From JBBATK01 sp039810585 (lineage in GTDB: Bacteria; Bacteroidota; Ignavibacteria; Kapaibacteriales; NICIL-2), in the NCBI GenBank assembly GCA_039810585.1, contig JBDHXF010000001.1:62001-126000 (forward strand): a stretch of 64,000 nucleotides of DNA, given 5' to 3'. This document shows positions 27,680 through 37,073 of this stretch, piece by piece. Under the pieces are notes generated by a model that did no database searches, was not told the origin of the DNA, and saw only the letters and a list, made by a program, of their open reading frames with translations. Position numbers and translations under genes: made by a program. Within the stretch, counting starts at the first letter, position 1. Every line of letters begins with the position of its first letter.

Positions 27680-28560
27680 TGCCTATGTCACTCTCCACTC
27701 TGTCACAACAACTCGTGAACGACCGTTCAGTAGTGCGTCTCGTTCAGATCGCACTTAATGAAGATCTCGGCACGGGTGATATCACCACAGAACTCACGAT
27801 TGATGAGTCGGTACAGGCTTCCGCTGTCTTCGTCGCCAAAGCCCCGGGCATCGTCAGCGGTTTGGACGTAGCCGAAATCGTCCTCCGCTCCGTGGGCGAA
27901 AACATCGAGTGGAAGCCCGAGATGCAGGATGGCGACTCCTGTTCAAAAGGCAGTATCCTTGCCACCATGCACGGAAGCGCACACTATCTGCTCAGCGCAG
28001 AGCGCACAGCACTGAACTTCCTGCAACGCATGTGCGGCGTGGCCACCAAGGCACGCGCATTTGTTGACGCAGTGAAACACACCAAGACACAAATCTTAGA
28101 TACACGGAAGACAATACCTGGCTGGAGAGTACTTGACAAGTACGCCGCGCATTGCGGAGGCGTTGTGAACAATCGCATGGGATTGTTTGACATGGTGTTA
28201 ATCAAGGACAATCACATCGCGGCCGCCGGTTCGCTACGCGCAGCCTTGGAAGCTGTGCGTGAGCTCTATGAGGAAAATCGCATGACCATCGAAATTGAGT
28301 GCGACACGCTGGATCAAGTCCGCGAGGCACTGTCAATCGGCGGTTTCCATCGCATCATGTTCGACAACTTCTCACTCGACGCCATTCGAGAAGGTGTTGC
28401 TCTGGTGGGCGATCGTTTTAAAACTGAGGCCTCCGGAGGAATTACGGTCGAGAACGTCAGCTCCTTTGCCGAATGCGGCGTCGACTACATTTCTACCGGC
28501 GCCGTGACCCACAGCGCCATCGCGCTGGATATCTCGATGGACATCCAACTCCACTCGTAG
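27679..28560 (+). CDS. nadC: Nicotinate-nucleotide pyrophosphorylase (carboxylating)
   Basis: The protein has 293 aa. NadC converts quinolinate and PRPP to nicotinate mononucleotide with release of CO2. Landmarks are IALNEDLGTGDITTEL, the substrate-site segment ILDTRKTIPGWRVLDKYAAHCGGVVNNRMGLFDMVLIKDNHI, IEIECDTLDQV, MFDNF and EASGGITVENV. The ATG at 27679 overlaps the kmo stop; an ATG six bases later is equally possible. It forms a two-gene unit with kmo. A dispersed hairpin element lies 50 bases after the stop. Confidence 0.96.
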   Translation: MPMSLSTLSQQLVNDRSVVRLVQIALNEDLGTGDITTELTIDESVQASAVFVAKAPGIVSGLDVAEIVLRSVGENIEWKPEMQDGDSCSKGSILATMHGSAHYLLSAERTALNFLQRMCGVATKARAFVDAVKHTKTQILDTRKTIPGWRVLDKYAAHCGGVVNNRMGLFDMVLIKDNHIAAAGSLRAALEAVRELYEENRMTIEIECDTLDQVREALSIGGFHRIMFDNFSLDAIREGVALVGDRFKTEASGGITVENVSSFAECGVDYISTGAVTHSAIALDISMDIQLHS

Positions 28561-28609
28561 CGTGATACAATAGAGTTTGATTCTCGAAGCGTACGAAATC
28601 TCTGCGTGG

Positions 28610-28656
28610 GAATTTTTATTCGTGTGCGCCTTTGGCGCGCACGTATGAAACATCTC
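28610..28656 (+). repeat. Dispersed hairpin element, copy d
   Basis: The constant block GAATTTTTATTC (28610-28621) runs into a 10-bp stem CGTGTGCGCC-TTT-GGCGCGCACG (one G-T wobble). A second, opposite-facing copy of the flank (ATGAAACATCTC) ends at 28656. It sits between the convergent nadC and DUF2520 genes. Confidence 0.7.
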
Positions 28657-28668
28657 CTGAGAGTTACT

Positions 28669-29616
28669 CTACCCCACTCCGGGCAGCAGAGCCCGCTCCA
28701 ATTCGTCGCGCAGTTCTTCGTATTGAAAGGAATCGATGTACCCTTGCTGCAGCGCAAACTCGTTGGTGGCAAGGGAAAGATAGCAGTACTGACGGAAGAG
28801 AGTCGGTGTGGAGCGCAGGGCGTGCAGATGACGTCGTACGGTCCGCACATCACCCCTGGCTATCGGTCCGCTCAGCGGTGCACGACCCTGATGCGCCAAG
28901 GCCATGGTCGAGGCTTCGACGGCTGACTGAATAATGGGTGGTAAAAAGGTAGTCGGAGCAATGTGCGCAGACTCCGCAGCCTGTCTCGCTCCCGCAATAA
29001 CCGCTTCCACATAATTCGACGCAAACACCGCACTGATGTGATAGAGAGCTTTGTGGGCACGAGTGTAGTCGGACAACACTTCGGCCGACCCGCCTAAACT
29101 GCGAACGAAGTAGGCAATGCGTTCCTCGTCGTCCGCCTCGCATTCGATGCCCCAGCGAATGCCAACTAAGAGTCGTTCGTGAGCGTGCGTAAATGTCTGG
29201 AACGGATGAGCCGCTGCAACACGTGCTCCGGCTTGTTCGCAGGATGCAAGGACTTCTGTGCCCATCGCCCCGCTGCAGTGAAGAACCAAAGAGTCGAGTA
29301 AGGCAGGACCAAACGTGTGAGCCACGGATGTAGAAACAGCCTCGATGGCAGTATCGGGAACGCACAGAAGCAAGATGTCAGGAATAAACGGAACCTCGTC
29401 AACATCCGCCACCAAGGAAATGTCGGGCAGTGCCTGCGCAAGCTGTGTGCGACGCTGCTCGTTGCGAACCACCATCCACAGAGGAACTGACAGCTGTTGC
29501 AATCGCAGCGCGATGCTGAGACCCACCTTTCCGGCTCCAACAATACCGATGCGTTGGTGAAAACCCGGGGTTGAGGAATCAAAAGACGTGGTTTGCAAGA
29601 GCTCGTGCGACGACAT
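28669..29616 (-). CDS. Rossmann-like / DUF2520 domain protein
   Basis: The protein has 315 aa. The N-terminal dinucleotide-binding fold is clear (IGIVGAGKVGLSIALRLQQL). A ProC/NADP-reductase-like middle follows (DILLLCVPDTAIEAV, LVLHCSGAMGTEVLASCEQAGARVAAAHPFQTF) and then the helical DUF2520 domain (HKALYHISAVFASNYVEAVIAGA ... LSGPIARGDVRTVRRHL). The architecture is that of pyrroline-5-carboxylate-reductase-like or ketopantoate-reductase-like oxidoreductases whose substrate is unknown. In other bacteria DUF2520 genes often neighbour panB/panC or coaX, but no such neighbour is present here. Confidence 0.88.
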   Translation of the reverse strand: MSSHELLQTTSFDSSTPGFHQRIGIVGAGKVGLSIALRLQQLSVPLWMVVRNEQRRTQLAQALPDISLVADVDEVPFIPDILLLCVPDTAIEAVSTSVAHTFGPALLDSLVLHCSGAMGTEVLASCEQAGARVAAAHPFQTFTHAHERLLVGIRWGIECEADDEERIAYFVRSLGGSAEVLSDYTRAHKALYHISAVFASNYVEAVIAGARQAAESAHIAPTTFLPPIIQSAVEASTMALAHQGRAPLSGPIARGDVRTVRRHLHALRSTPTLFRQYCYLSLATNEFALQQGYIDSFQYEELRDELERALLPGVG

Positions 29617-30065
29617 AAGAAGTCCTTCTGGAGCTGCAAATATCGTGATTCGAGCGCTCTCTTACACGCGGATGCGATGTGAAATGTCCATCATCGCGCG
29701 CAATTCAAATGAGAGGTAGGGTTAAGACTCACTCCGCTGAACATTTAACTCTCGTTCAATGGGTCATTCGAGGATTTACTGCGAGCGCCCAAGCACCTGC
29801 GTGATTCTTCAGCAAGCACCTGGCTTAGGCCTTGTCGACGGATTTGTTCGTGGCTGGCTACGGGACTGTAGTGATAACTATGATGGTAACGCAGATCCAG
29901 ACGACGCAGTCCGGAGTATGGATTGTCGTCGCTTGATGTCATTCCGTCTCGCGTTGGTTTCACGTCCACTCCGTGCAATAATGATACGTGTCGCAGAAAT
30001 ACTACGAGCTAAAATACCGAGTTGTGCCTAGCAATTCTTACAAATAAGAGCACACAAAGTTCATA
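29617..30065. other. Intergenic region, no supported gene
   Basis: The 450 bp lies between the start of the DUF2520 gene and the end of cysS. A 90-codon plus-strand frame (29759-30031) has no homologue-like features and is not called. An ATGATACGTG motif near 29,970-29,990 resembles one arm of the metG-leader hairpin but has no partner arm. Confidence 0.5.
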
Positions 30066-31526
30066 CTACAACTCCACCAACTCAAATCCCTCTTTGGTAT
30101 CCTTGATATCCCAGCCTTGGGCTTGTACTTGTTTTCTAAGATCATCAGCGGCGGCGAAGTCACGATTCTTCTTTGCCTCCCAGCGTTGCTGAGCCAAAGC
30201 ATGAACCTCCGCCGGTGCGGCGACTTTTTCCACGACGGGTCGCTCGCCAATCGTCCACACGTCAAAGATATCGTTGAGTTCGCGAAAGAAGTGCAAGGCC
30301 TTCTCGCGAGACTCCGAGTTCATCGACTTCATGTTCAAGGAATTGAGTCCTGAATACAAGGCTGCCATTGCTTTGGGTGTATGAAGGTTATCCGCTAATG
30401 CGCTAAAGACATCACGGCGCAGCTCGTCGACTGACAAGGCTTCACTACCGGTGGCTTCCCACGTATCGTAAATACTCTCTTGCACCCGTGCACGCGCTTT
30501 GGAGGCAGCGCTGACTCCATCGAAGGTGAAGTTGTAGACCGAAGCATAGTGTGTGCTGAGCATGGCGAGACGAACATCCAACGCATCCAATCCGCGATCC
30601 AGCAGATCGTGCAGGGTGAAGAAATTACCCAGGGATTTGGACATCTTCTTGCCTTCCACTTCGAGGAACTCGTTATGGCACCAAACGCGCACAGGATCGA
30701 CGCCGTAGCCGGCTTTACTCTGTGCAATCTCGTCCTCATGGTGCGGAAAGCGCAAGTCCACTCCGCCGGTATGGATATCAAAAGGTAACCCCAGAAGTTC
30801 CTTGCCCATGGCGGAGCACTCGATGTGCCAACCCGGACGTCCGGGAAGCGCAGGATGCTCGTCGCTCAAGTGAAAATCCCAGAATGGTTCATCGTCCTTC
30901 CGTGCTTTCCAGAGCACGAAGTCGCTCACGCTATCACGCTCATACTCATCGGCATCGATGCGTACACCTTCGCGAAAATTGCCAAAGTCCACTTTGAATA
31001 AACGGCCATAGCTATCGTCCCTGCGCCAGGCATTGAGATCAAAATACACGCTGCCTTCGGCAACGTAGGCGTAGCCGCGTTCGATAATGCGACGGATCAG
31101 ATCCTGCATTTGAGGAATGAATTCCGTAGCGCGAGGCAAAGCCGCAAAGTGTTCCGAACGAATGCCTAGCATGGCGATATCGCTCACGAATTCTGCTTCG
31201 TAATAGTGCGTGAGCATGCGCAGATTTTCGTTTGCATCGGTGCCCTGCGCGCCCATGTCAGCCAACCAACGATCGCTGCCGATGCGGCTGTCGCGAATGG
31301 TCTTGTCGTCGATGTCCGTAATATTCATCACCCAGTGCACCTCGTATCCACCCACCACGCACATGACACGTTGCAGTAAATCGGCAAAGAGGAAGGCCCG
31401 CATGTTGCCGATGTGAGCGTGATTGTAGACAGTGGGACCGCAGGAATAGATGCTCACGACGTTGTCGTTCACCGGGCGGAAATCTTCTACCTGTTTGGAT
31501 AGGGTATTGTAGAGCTTGATCTTCAT
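30066..31526 (-). CDS. cysS: Cysteine--tRNA ligase
   Basis: The protein has 486 aa. It is a class I aminoacyl-tRNA synthetase that charges tRNA-Cys. The zinc/Cys-binding start SIYSCGPTVYNHAHIGNMR contains the HIGH-equivalent HIGN. Downstream are WHIECSAMGKELLG, DLRFPHHEDEIAQSKA and the KMSKS motif KKMSKSLGNFFTL, followed by the DALR-like C-terminal helical domain. It lies 308 bp downstream of rnr on the same strand. Confidence 0.97.
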   Translation of the reverse strand: MKIKLYNTLSKQVEDFRPVNDNVVSIYSCGPTVYNHAHIGNMRAFLFADLLQRVMCVVGGYEVHWVMNITDIDDKTIRDSRIGSDRWLADMGAQGTDANENLRMLTHYYEAEFVSDIAMLGIRSEHFAALPRATEFIPQMQDLIRRIIERGYAYVAEGSVYFDLNAWRRDDSYGRLFKVDFGNFREGVRIDADEYERDSVSDFVLWKARKDDEPFWDFHLSDEHPALPGRPGWHIECSAMGKELLGLPFDIHTGGVDLRFPHHEDEIAQSKAGYGVDPVRVWCHNEFLEVEGKKMSKSLGNFFTLHDLLDRGLDALDVRLAMLSTHYASVYNFTFDGVSAASKARARVQESIYDTWEATGSEALSVDELRRDVFSALADNLHTPKAMAALYSGLNSLNMKSMNSESREKALHFFRELNDIFDVWTIGERPVVEKVAAPAEVHALAQQRWEAKKNRDFAAADDLRKQVQAQGWDIKDTKEGFELVEL

Positions 31527-31834
31527 CTTCGAAGCTTTCGATTATTGGCAATGGAGTAGGAAAAAACGGTCAATGCAGGATTCAACTGGCGCACAAGGGG
31601 TGCACCCCAAACGATAGTGCTCTCAACACCAACAGTCGGTACAAAGGAAGGATGGGTACGTGCCTGCAATCATGATGCCGCAAGATAATGAAGAAATGGA
31701 ACATGGAAATGGAGGGGCGTTTGCACAAGCTTCCTTCCGATTTCAAACGATTATCGGTTTCTATCGGCTAAAAACAAAGCTCCGTGAGATACTTCGTTAA
31801 AAGTGAATCACTCTAGGATATCCTCATCTACTTC
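31527..31834. other. Intergenic region between rnr and cysS
   Basis: No ORF is supported here. A perfect 12-bp palindrome, GGGGTGCACCCC (31597-31608), is the only notable structure, and it could be an operator for cysS. No terminator with a U-tract was found after rnr. Confidence 0.5.
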
Positions 31835-34042
31835 TCACTCCCCCGTTTCATTCACCAATCTCAGATCGATCAATCGTTTTTCGAGCTGGACGCGGAGGAT
31901 TTGGACTTTGACGCGTTTGCCGAAGCTAAAGACTTCTTTGGAGCGGCGACCGACGAGGCGAAAGGCGGCTTCGTCGTAGTAGTAATAATCTCCGCTCATT
32001 TCGCGGATGTGAACCAGACCCTCTGCATAGAGTTCGTCAAGCAGGACGAACATACCGTAACTGGTGACACCGCTGATCGTGCCCTCAAGCTCGTCACCCA
32101 CGTGCTGACTCGCCATGAGCACCTGCGCGAGTTTCGATGATGCACGCTCGGCGTCGACTGCCAGACGTTCCTGCTGAGAACAATGATCACAAATTTCTTC
32201 CAGCTCATCGGCCAGGCGATGCAGACGGTGTTCGTCGAGGGTGGGGCTTGCGTATTCTTTCAACAGGCGATGCACCACTAAGTCGGGGTATCGCCGAATG
32301 GGTGAGGTGAAGTGGGTGTAGTGTTCGAAGCCCAGTCCAAAGTGTCCCACATTAAAAGCCGAATACCTCGCCTTTGCCATCGAGCGCAACAGCACTTGAT
32401 TGATGGCAGCAAATTCGGGTCGCTCGCTGAGGCCTTCAAGCAGGACGTTAATCTCGCGCGACGACGGACTCTTCATCTTCATCGTCACCCCCAGCGAGCG
32501 CATGAAACTGAAGGCTGACTGCAGCTTCTCGTCATCCGGATCGTCGTGAATGCGGTAGACAAAGGGTAAGGTCTGCTTGCGACGTAGCGTCTTCGAAAGT
32601 TTGACGATGTGTTCGGTCACCGTTTTGTTTGCCACGAGCATGCATTCCTCAACCAGGCCTGTAGCGTCACTCCGTCGCTTCACCGTTGCCTTGACGGGGT
32701 TCTTCTGCTCGTCCAGCACAAAGCGCACTTCCGCCGTATCGAAGTCGATGCCGCCTTGCTTGTAGCGTCGCTTACGCAACACCTCCGCAAAGCGATGGAG
32801 ATCCAAGAGCAGTTCTGCGTTAGCATCGTCGGCACCTTCAATCACTTTCTGCACTTCATCGTAGGTGTAGCGTCGTTTCGATCGGATGACGCTCTCCGTT
32901 AGCCGATGCGCTTTGAGCACTCCTCGCGCCGTGAATTCCATGAACACAGAAAAGGCCATGCGGTCTTCATTCGGCACCAGCGAGCAAACGTTGTTGCTCA
33001 GCACTTCGGGGAGCATGGGAATCACCCGGTCCACCAAATAGGTGCTGTTGGCTCGCTTCAACGCTTCACGGTCGAGGGCGGAATCTTCCTGCACATACGC
33101 ACTCACATCCGCTATGTGCACGCCGAGTTCGAGGTTGCCGTTGTCGAGCTGACGCAGCGACAACGCATCGTCGAAGTCGCGGGCATCGTCCGGATCGATC
33201 GTCACAATCATCTCTGCTCGTAAATCCTCGCGCGTGTGAACCGTCAGCGGACTCTTGGCGAAGCGTGCTGCTTCTTCTTCCACGATGGTACTGAATCGCA
33301 GCGGAAGACGAAACTCCTTCACCACGGCATCAAACTCCACACGCACCACACCGGCTTTGCCGAGCACTTCAACGATTTCGGCTTCGGGACTCACATGCGG
33401 ATTATCCCACTTGAGCACCGTGGCAAGCACTTTGTCGCCAATGTGCGCGCCACCAAGGTTTCGTGCAGCAACTAAAAAGTCGAGGAAATAATGTTCTTCG
33501 TCGGGAACGAAAAACCAGAAGTCAGCTTCCTTGTGAAGTGTTCCGGCTATGGGCTGCTGGTTTCGCTCGACAATGCGCACTACTTCGCCGCGTGGCTTTT
33601 TGTTCGGACGCAGCGCGAGAAGTTTTACTTCCACCGTATCGCCATGCAGAGCACAGAGCATGTCGTGCCTCTTGATGTGAATGCGTGCAAACTCCGCATC
33701 GTTGGTTTGCACGTATCCGCTCGTTTCATAGTCCAGGTGCAAGACGCCGGTGAACGAGCTCACGTCCTCCCGTGAGGCAACCGTGTAGCGACGTCGCGTA
33801 GTCTTCCGCACCAGATCCGCCTCCACCAGGCGATCGAGTGCGGCGCGTAGTTCGTCATGCTGCGGCGTCTCCGAGCGTATTCCCAGCTCTTTGCCAATTT
33901 CGTTGATCTTGAGTGGGTTGAGGGAGCGAGCCAGAAGATCGAAGACGCGTTGACTGAGTTCCGACCACTGTTCAGCCGGAAGGTTCGAGGATGAATGATT
34001 CTTGCGCAGCTTTGCTGCTTGGATGTTCTTTTTCTTTTTCAT
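31835..34042 (-). CDS. rnr: Ribonuclease R
   Basis: The protein has 735 aa from the ATG at 34042; an upstream start (34111) would read through a dispersed hairpin element. RNase R is a processive 3'-to-5' exoribonuclease able to digest structured RNA. The basic Lys-rich N-terminus precedes a winged-helix domain (VFDLLARSLNPLKINEIGKELG), cold-shock domains, the RNB catalytic core (IDPDDARDFDDALSLRQLDNG with the metal-binding aspartates) and a C-terminal S1 domain (GDELEGTISGVTSYGMFVLLDELYAEGLVHI). It lies between a GAF/GGDEF-like gene upstream and cysS downstream, all on the minus strand. Confidence 0.95.
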   Translation of the reverse strand: MKKKKNIQAAKLRKNHSSSNLPAEQWSELSQRVFDLLARSLNPLKINEIGKELGIRSETPQHDELRAALDRLVEADLVRKTTRRRYTVASREDVSSFTGVLHLDYETSGYVQTNDAEFARIHIKRHDMLCALHGDTVEVKLLALRPNKKPRGEVVRIVERNQQPIAGTLHKEADFWFFVPDEEHYFLDFLVAARNLGGAHIGDKVLATVLKWDNPHVSPEAEIVEVLGKAGVVRVEFDAVVKEFRLPLRFSTIVEEEAARFAKSPLTVHTREDLRAEMIVTIDPDDARDFDDALSLRQLDNGNLELGVHIADVSAYVQEDSALDREALKRANSTYLVDRVIPMLPEVLSNNVCSLVPNEDRMAFSVFMEFTARGVLKAHRLTESVIRSKRRYTYDEVQKVIEGADDANAELLLDLHRFAEVLRKRRYKQGGIDFDTAEVRFVLDEQKNPVKATVKRRSDATGLVEECMLVANKTVTEHIVKLSKTLRRKQTLPFVYRIHDDPDDEKLQSAFSFMRSLGVTMKMKSPSSREINVLLEGLSERPEFAAINQVLLRSMAKARYSAFNVGHFGLGFEHYTHFTSPIRRYPDLVVHRLLKEYASPTLDEHRLHRLADELEEICDHCSQQERLAVDAERASSKLAQVLMASQHVGDELEGTISGVTSYGMFVLLDELYAEGLVHIREMSGDYYYYDEAAFRLVGRRSKEVFSFGKRVKVQILRVQLEKRLIDLRLVNETGE

Positions 34043-34046
34043 GAAA

Positions 34047-34076
34047 GCGCCGTCAGGCGCGTACGAATAAAAATTC
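34047..34076 (-). repeat. Dispersed hairpin element, copy e
   Basis: Hairpin GCGCC-GTCA-GGCGC (34047-34060) is followed by GAATAAAAATTC (34065-34076), the exact reverse complement of the constant block in copy d. The hairpin ends four bases before the rnr start codon and follows the upstream gene's stop by about 90 bases. Confidence 0.75.
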
Positions 34077-34169
34077 AGTGACTGTGCGTTATGCCTTTCG
34101 AGGTCAGGCACTCACTGCATAATCGGGCGTGTTTTTCGAATGTCGTGAGTGACGAATTTCCCGTATTAC

Positions 34170-36851
34170 TCAGGCGTAGACCATCACATTATTGGTCTTG
34201 GCGGCAGCAAGCTCCATGGCTCTGCCCGCGTTGGTGAGGATGGATTCCGCGTTATCATCATCCACAGCCTTGGCAAGACCGATACTGACGGTGACGGTGT
34301 AGCGCTTGCGGTTGATTTCCTTGACGCTGATGGCAACTTCTTTGCGCAAACGTTCGGCCCAGAGTTGAGCTTCGGTATCGCGGGTGCCCGACATCGCGAT
34401 GGCAATGATGTTATCGTCCACTCGACCCAGCACATCATAACTCCGTACTACTTTACGCAGAAGACTGAGCACGTGTAGGAATATCTCCTCTTTGTCTGCA
34501 TGCCCCAGTTGATGCTCGATTGCGCCGTAGCGATCGATTGCCACAAGCACCACCACCATGGGCACTTTGTTATCCCTGGCTCGGATCACTTCTTCGTCCA
34601 AGCGATGAATAAACGCTGTACTGTTGAGCAGCCCCGTGCCTTCGTCCATGAGGGCTGATTTCTTGAGCAGCTTTTGCACGTGCAGTTGCTCGAGAATAAT
34701 GCCCGTTTGTTCTCCGATAGTTTCGAGAATGGAGATATCTCGCTCGGTCAGTTCAGAACTGTGTCCCTCGACAAACAAGGCTCCGTAGCAATTTGACGTT
34801 GACTTCAGCGGGACGGCAGCGAAGAAACCATTGGGAAGCGCCGATTCCTGTGTGTGATAACGGCAGACACCGTGCGGAATGGGGTTTGACAAGGTCGTGG
34901 TACCACGGAAAATCGTGCGTGTGATCAGCGCATTCTCGGTGTTGATCACACTTCCTGCAAGCTTCTCCACGCCTTTACGTTCGGAGCTGATGTTGTGAAT
35001 GGTCCAGTCTTCCTTCTCACGATCGAACAGTACCACTCCAATGGTTTGAGCTTCAACAATGGTGGACGACGATTCCACCAGTGCCGATGCAATGTGCTGC
35101 ATCGACGCTCTCGGCTTGTTGACTAAGGATCGGAAATGGGTGAGAGCTTCGAGGGTACGAGAGGATTGCAGCAGGTCATACTTACCGGTATAACTCTGCG
35201 TGAGTCCACTAATGAGTTTCGTGAAGTGTCCCAGCGAGCCGATCGTAATCTCATCGTAGGCATCGTCCTGTGTAGAATCGGCGCACAACACACCGATCAC
35301 CGTGTGATTGAGAAACACCGGCACTCCCACAAACGAAGTTGTGCCGGCTGGCTTCGTATAGTAGGGAATCAAGTCGCTCTGAGCCGAGGGCTTGATCTCG
35401 GTCAGAATTTCCGGACGACCGCTCTTGGCTATTTGCGAAACAATATCGCGCCCCATCGGATACTTACGCTGGTTGCGGAAAAGATCCGCTGCATCGGTGA
35501 TGCGAGTTTCCATCACGAGCTCGTCTTGCTCTAAGTTTACCCAGAAGAAAACTGCCGTGCGCGCATTCATCATGGAGCGAATCACCATGAGGACGCGCGA
35601 GAGCAAGTAATCGAATTCTTTGCGTGGCTCCTCGTCACCCGGATGCTCAACGTCGTCGATCAGATTGGCCATCGCCAGCTGTAACTGACGCTGACGGGAA
35701 TTCTGTTGCGGATCTGAGTTGCGATACGGCGTGTTCTCAGCTCCCAACATTGCCGTTCCCTCAGCACCCGCGATCTCATCGGTCTCAGAGCTTTTGTCGA
35801 CTCGTGGTAGGGGCACTGCCTCGGGAATGGAAGGACTGTTGTCGGACGATTCGTCTGACGAAGCGACACTCTCAGGATCCTTCTTATTCGTGCCAGGCTT
35901 CGCCTGTTGCACGTCGAGTGTTTGGGAAGCAGCAGCAATTGTAGCGGGGGCTGACTTTTGTCCGTTGACACCACGCGCATCAGAAGTTGATTGTTCGTCG
36001 TCAAGTGGAGTTGTCTTTACTATGTCCGCCTGTTCTGTCTCTGGTATAGGCAGAGTTTTCGCTCCCTTGTTCTTTTGCTTCTGCTGCTGGGGTTGCGCTT
36101 TGGGTCCTTTTGTCGTGGCTTCACCCTGAGTTGCACCGGTCGACTGAGTGGCCGTAATGGCCGGAGCTTTGTCGCTCGGCAGAGCACCGGACGGTGCTGC
36201 GGTACCTCCTGTTGCAGCCGATCGGTTTGCGGAAGATCCCTGCGCTGAGGCAGTTCTCGAGTCAGCTGCGGCGGTCTGAGATGACGTTGCCTGATTTGTG
36301 GTGTCGGCGACTTCCGATTGACGCCGCTTGATGCGCATCCCGGAAATATCGTCGCTGAAATCGGCTGAACTATCATCGTCACCAAACGCATCACGTGCGG
36401 GCGATGCTTCGTTCTTAAAGGCAGGATTACGGCGCGTCACAACCGTCGGTTCGGAGCTAGCATCAGTATCGTCGAAGCGCATGCGCTGGGGAGCGGACTT
36501 CTCACGAGGCAGCTGAGCTTCTGCTTCCGCACTCACAAGTACATCGTCGCCACCAAAGTTGCTTTCGAAGTCGTCGAATACATATCGTGTACCACTGTCG
36601 TCCTTACGCACTTTCACCGACAACTCCACTGGCTGACTGGGTGCAGGACGACGCGTTTCAACGCGGTCTTTGAGTCTCGTACTGAGATTCATCACCAACA
36701 CGACGCCGGAAAGCAGGGCCATGCAAGCACCGATCAGGCGTACGGGCAGATCGTTGAGGAACACGAGAATGAATAAGCCGAGGAAGATCACGACGAAGTA
36801 GATCGTGTCGCTCGGCACGAGGTATTTTTTAAGGTCGAATTTTGAGATCAT
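34170..36851 (-). CDS. Membrane protein with GAF domains and a degenerate GGDEF domain
   Basis: The protein has 893 aa from the ATG at 36851. Two N-terminal transmembrane helices (about residues 17-60) precede a long disordered Ser/Ala/Asp/Gln-rich region (about 70-390), two GAF domains (about 410-560, TTSFVGVPVFLNHTVIGVLCADSTQ; and about 580-725, GFFAAVPLKSTSNCYGALFVEG), and a C-terminal GGDEF-fold domain (about 735-893, DEGTGLLNSTAFIHRLDEEVIRA ... VSIGLAKAVDDDNAESILTNAGRAMELAA). The signature loop reads GRVDDN instead of GG[D/E]EF, so diguanylate cyclase activity is unlikely. It may act as a nucleotide or protein sensor. It precedes rnr on the same strand. Confidence 0.8.
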   Translation of the reverse strand: MISKFDLKKYLVPSDTIYFVVIFLGLFILVFLNDLPVRLIGACMALLSGVVLVMNLSTRLKDRVETRRPAPSQPVELSVKVRKDDSGTRYVFDDFESNFGGDDVLVSAEAEAQLPREKSAPQRMRFDDTDASSEPTVVTRRNPAFKNEASPARDAFGDDDSSADFSDDISGMRIKRRQSEVADTTNQATSSQTAAADSRTASAQGSSANRSAATGGTAAPSGALPSDKAPAITATQSTGATQGEATTKGPKAQPQQQKQKNKGAKTLPIPETEQADIVKTTPLDDEQSTSDARGVNGQKSAPATIAAASQTLDVQQAKPGTNKKDPESVASSDESSDNSPSIPEAVPLPRVDKSSETDEIAGAEGTAMLGAENTPYRNSDPQQNSRQRQLQLAMANLIDDVEHPGDEEPRKEFDYLLSRVLMVIRSMMNARTAVFFWVNLEQDELVMETRITDAADLFRNQRKYPMGRDIVSQIAKSGRPEILTEIKPSAQSDLIPYYTKPAGTTSFVGVPVFLNHTVIGVLCADSTQDDAYDEITIGSLGHFTKLISGLTQSYTGKYDLLQSSRTLEALTHFRSLVNKPRASMQHIASALVESSSTIVEAQTIGVVLFDREKEDWTIHNISSERKGVEKLAGSVINTENALITRTIFRGTTTLSNPIPHGVCRYHTQESALPNGFFAAVPLKSTSNCYGALFVEGHSSELTERDISILETIGEQTGIILEQLHVQKLLKKSALMDEGTGLLNSTAFIHRLDEEVIRARDNKVPMVVVLVAIDRYGAIEHQLGHADKEEIFLHVLSLLRKVVRSYDVLGRVDDNIIAIAMSGTRDTEAQLWAERLRKEVAISVKEINRKRYTVTVSIGLAKAVDDDNAESILTNAGRAMELAAAKTNNVMVYA

Positions 36852-37073
36852 GGCTGATCCAGGTAAAGCATTGGGCTTCACAGCTCGTCATATGCTGCTA
36901 TGACGAGAGAAATGAGAATGTGCAAAGATACAACCATCCGCGTCTTTGGACGGGGAACAGTTCGCCTGTGTTGTATAAAAGCATGGAGATTTTGCCGCAG
37001 CAGTTCGTACAACGGCTCGCCTCGCATCACGTCGTACTTGACGGAACACCTTGCGCAAGCGAGGAGCGGCTGA

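Noticed and set aside
29759..30031. 90-codon plus-strand ORF between the DUF2520 gene and cysS
   Set aside because: No homologue-like segment, no ribosome-binding site, and a Cys/Arg-rich composition typical of random frames.
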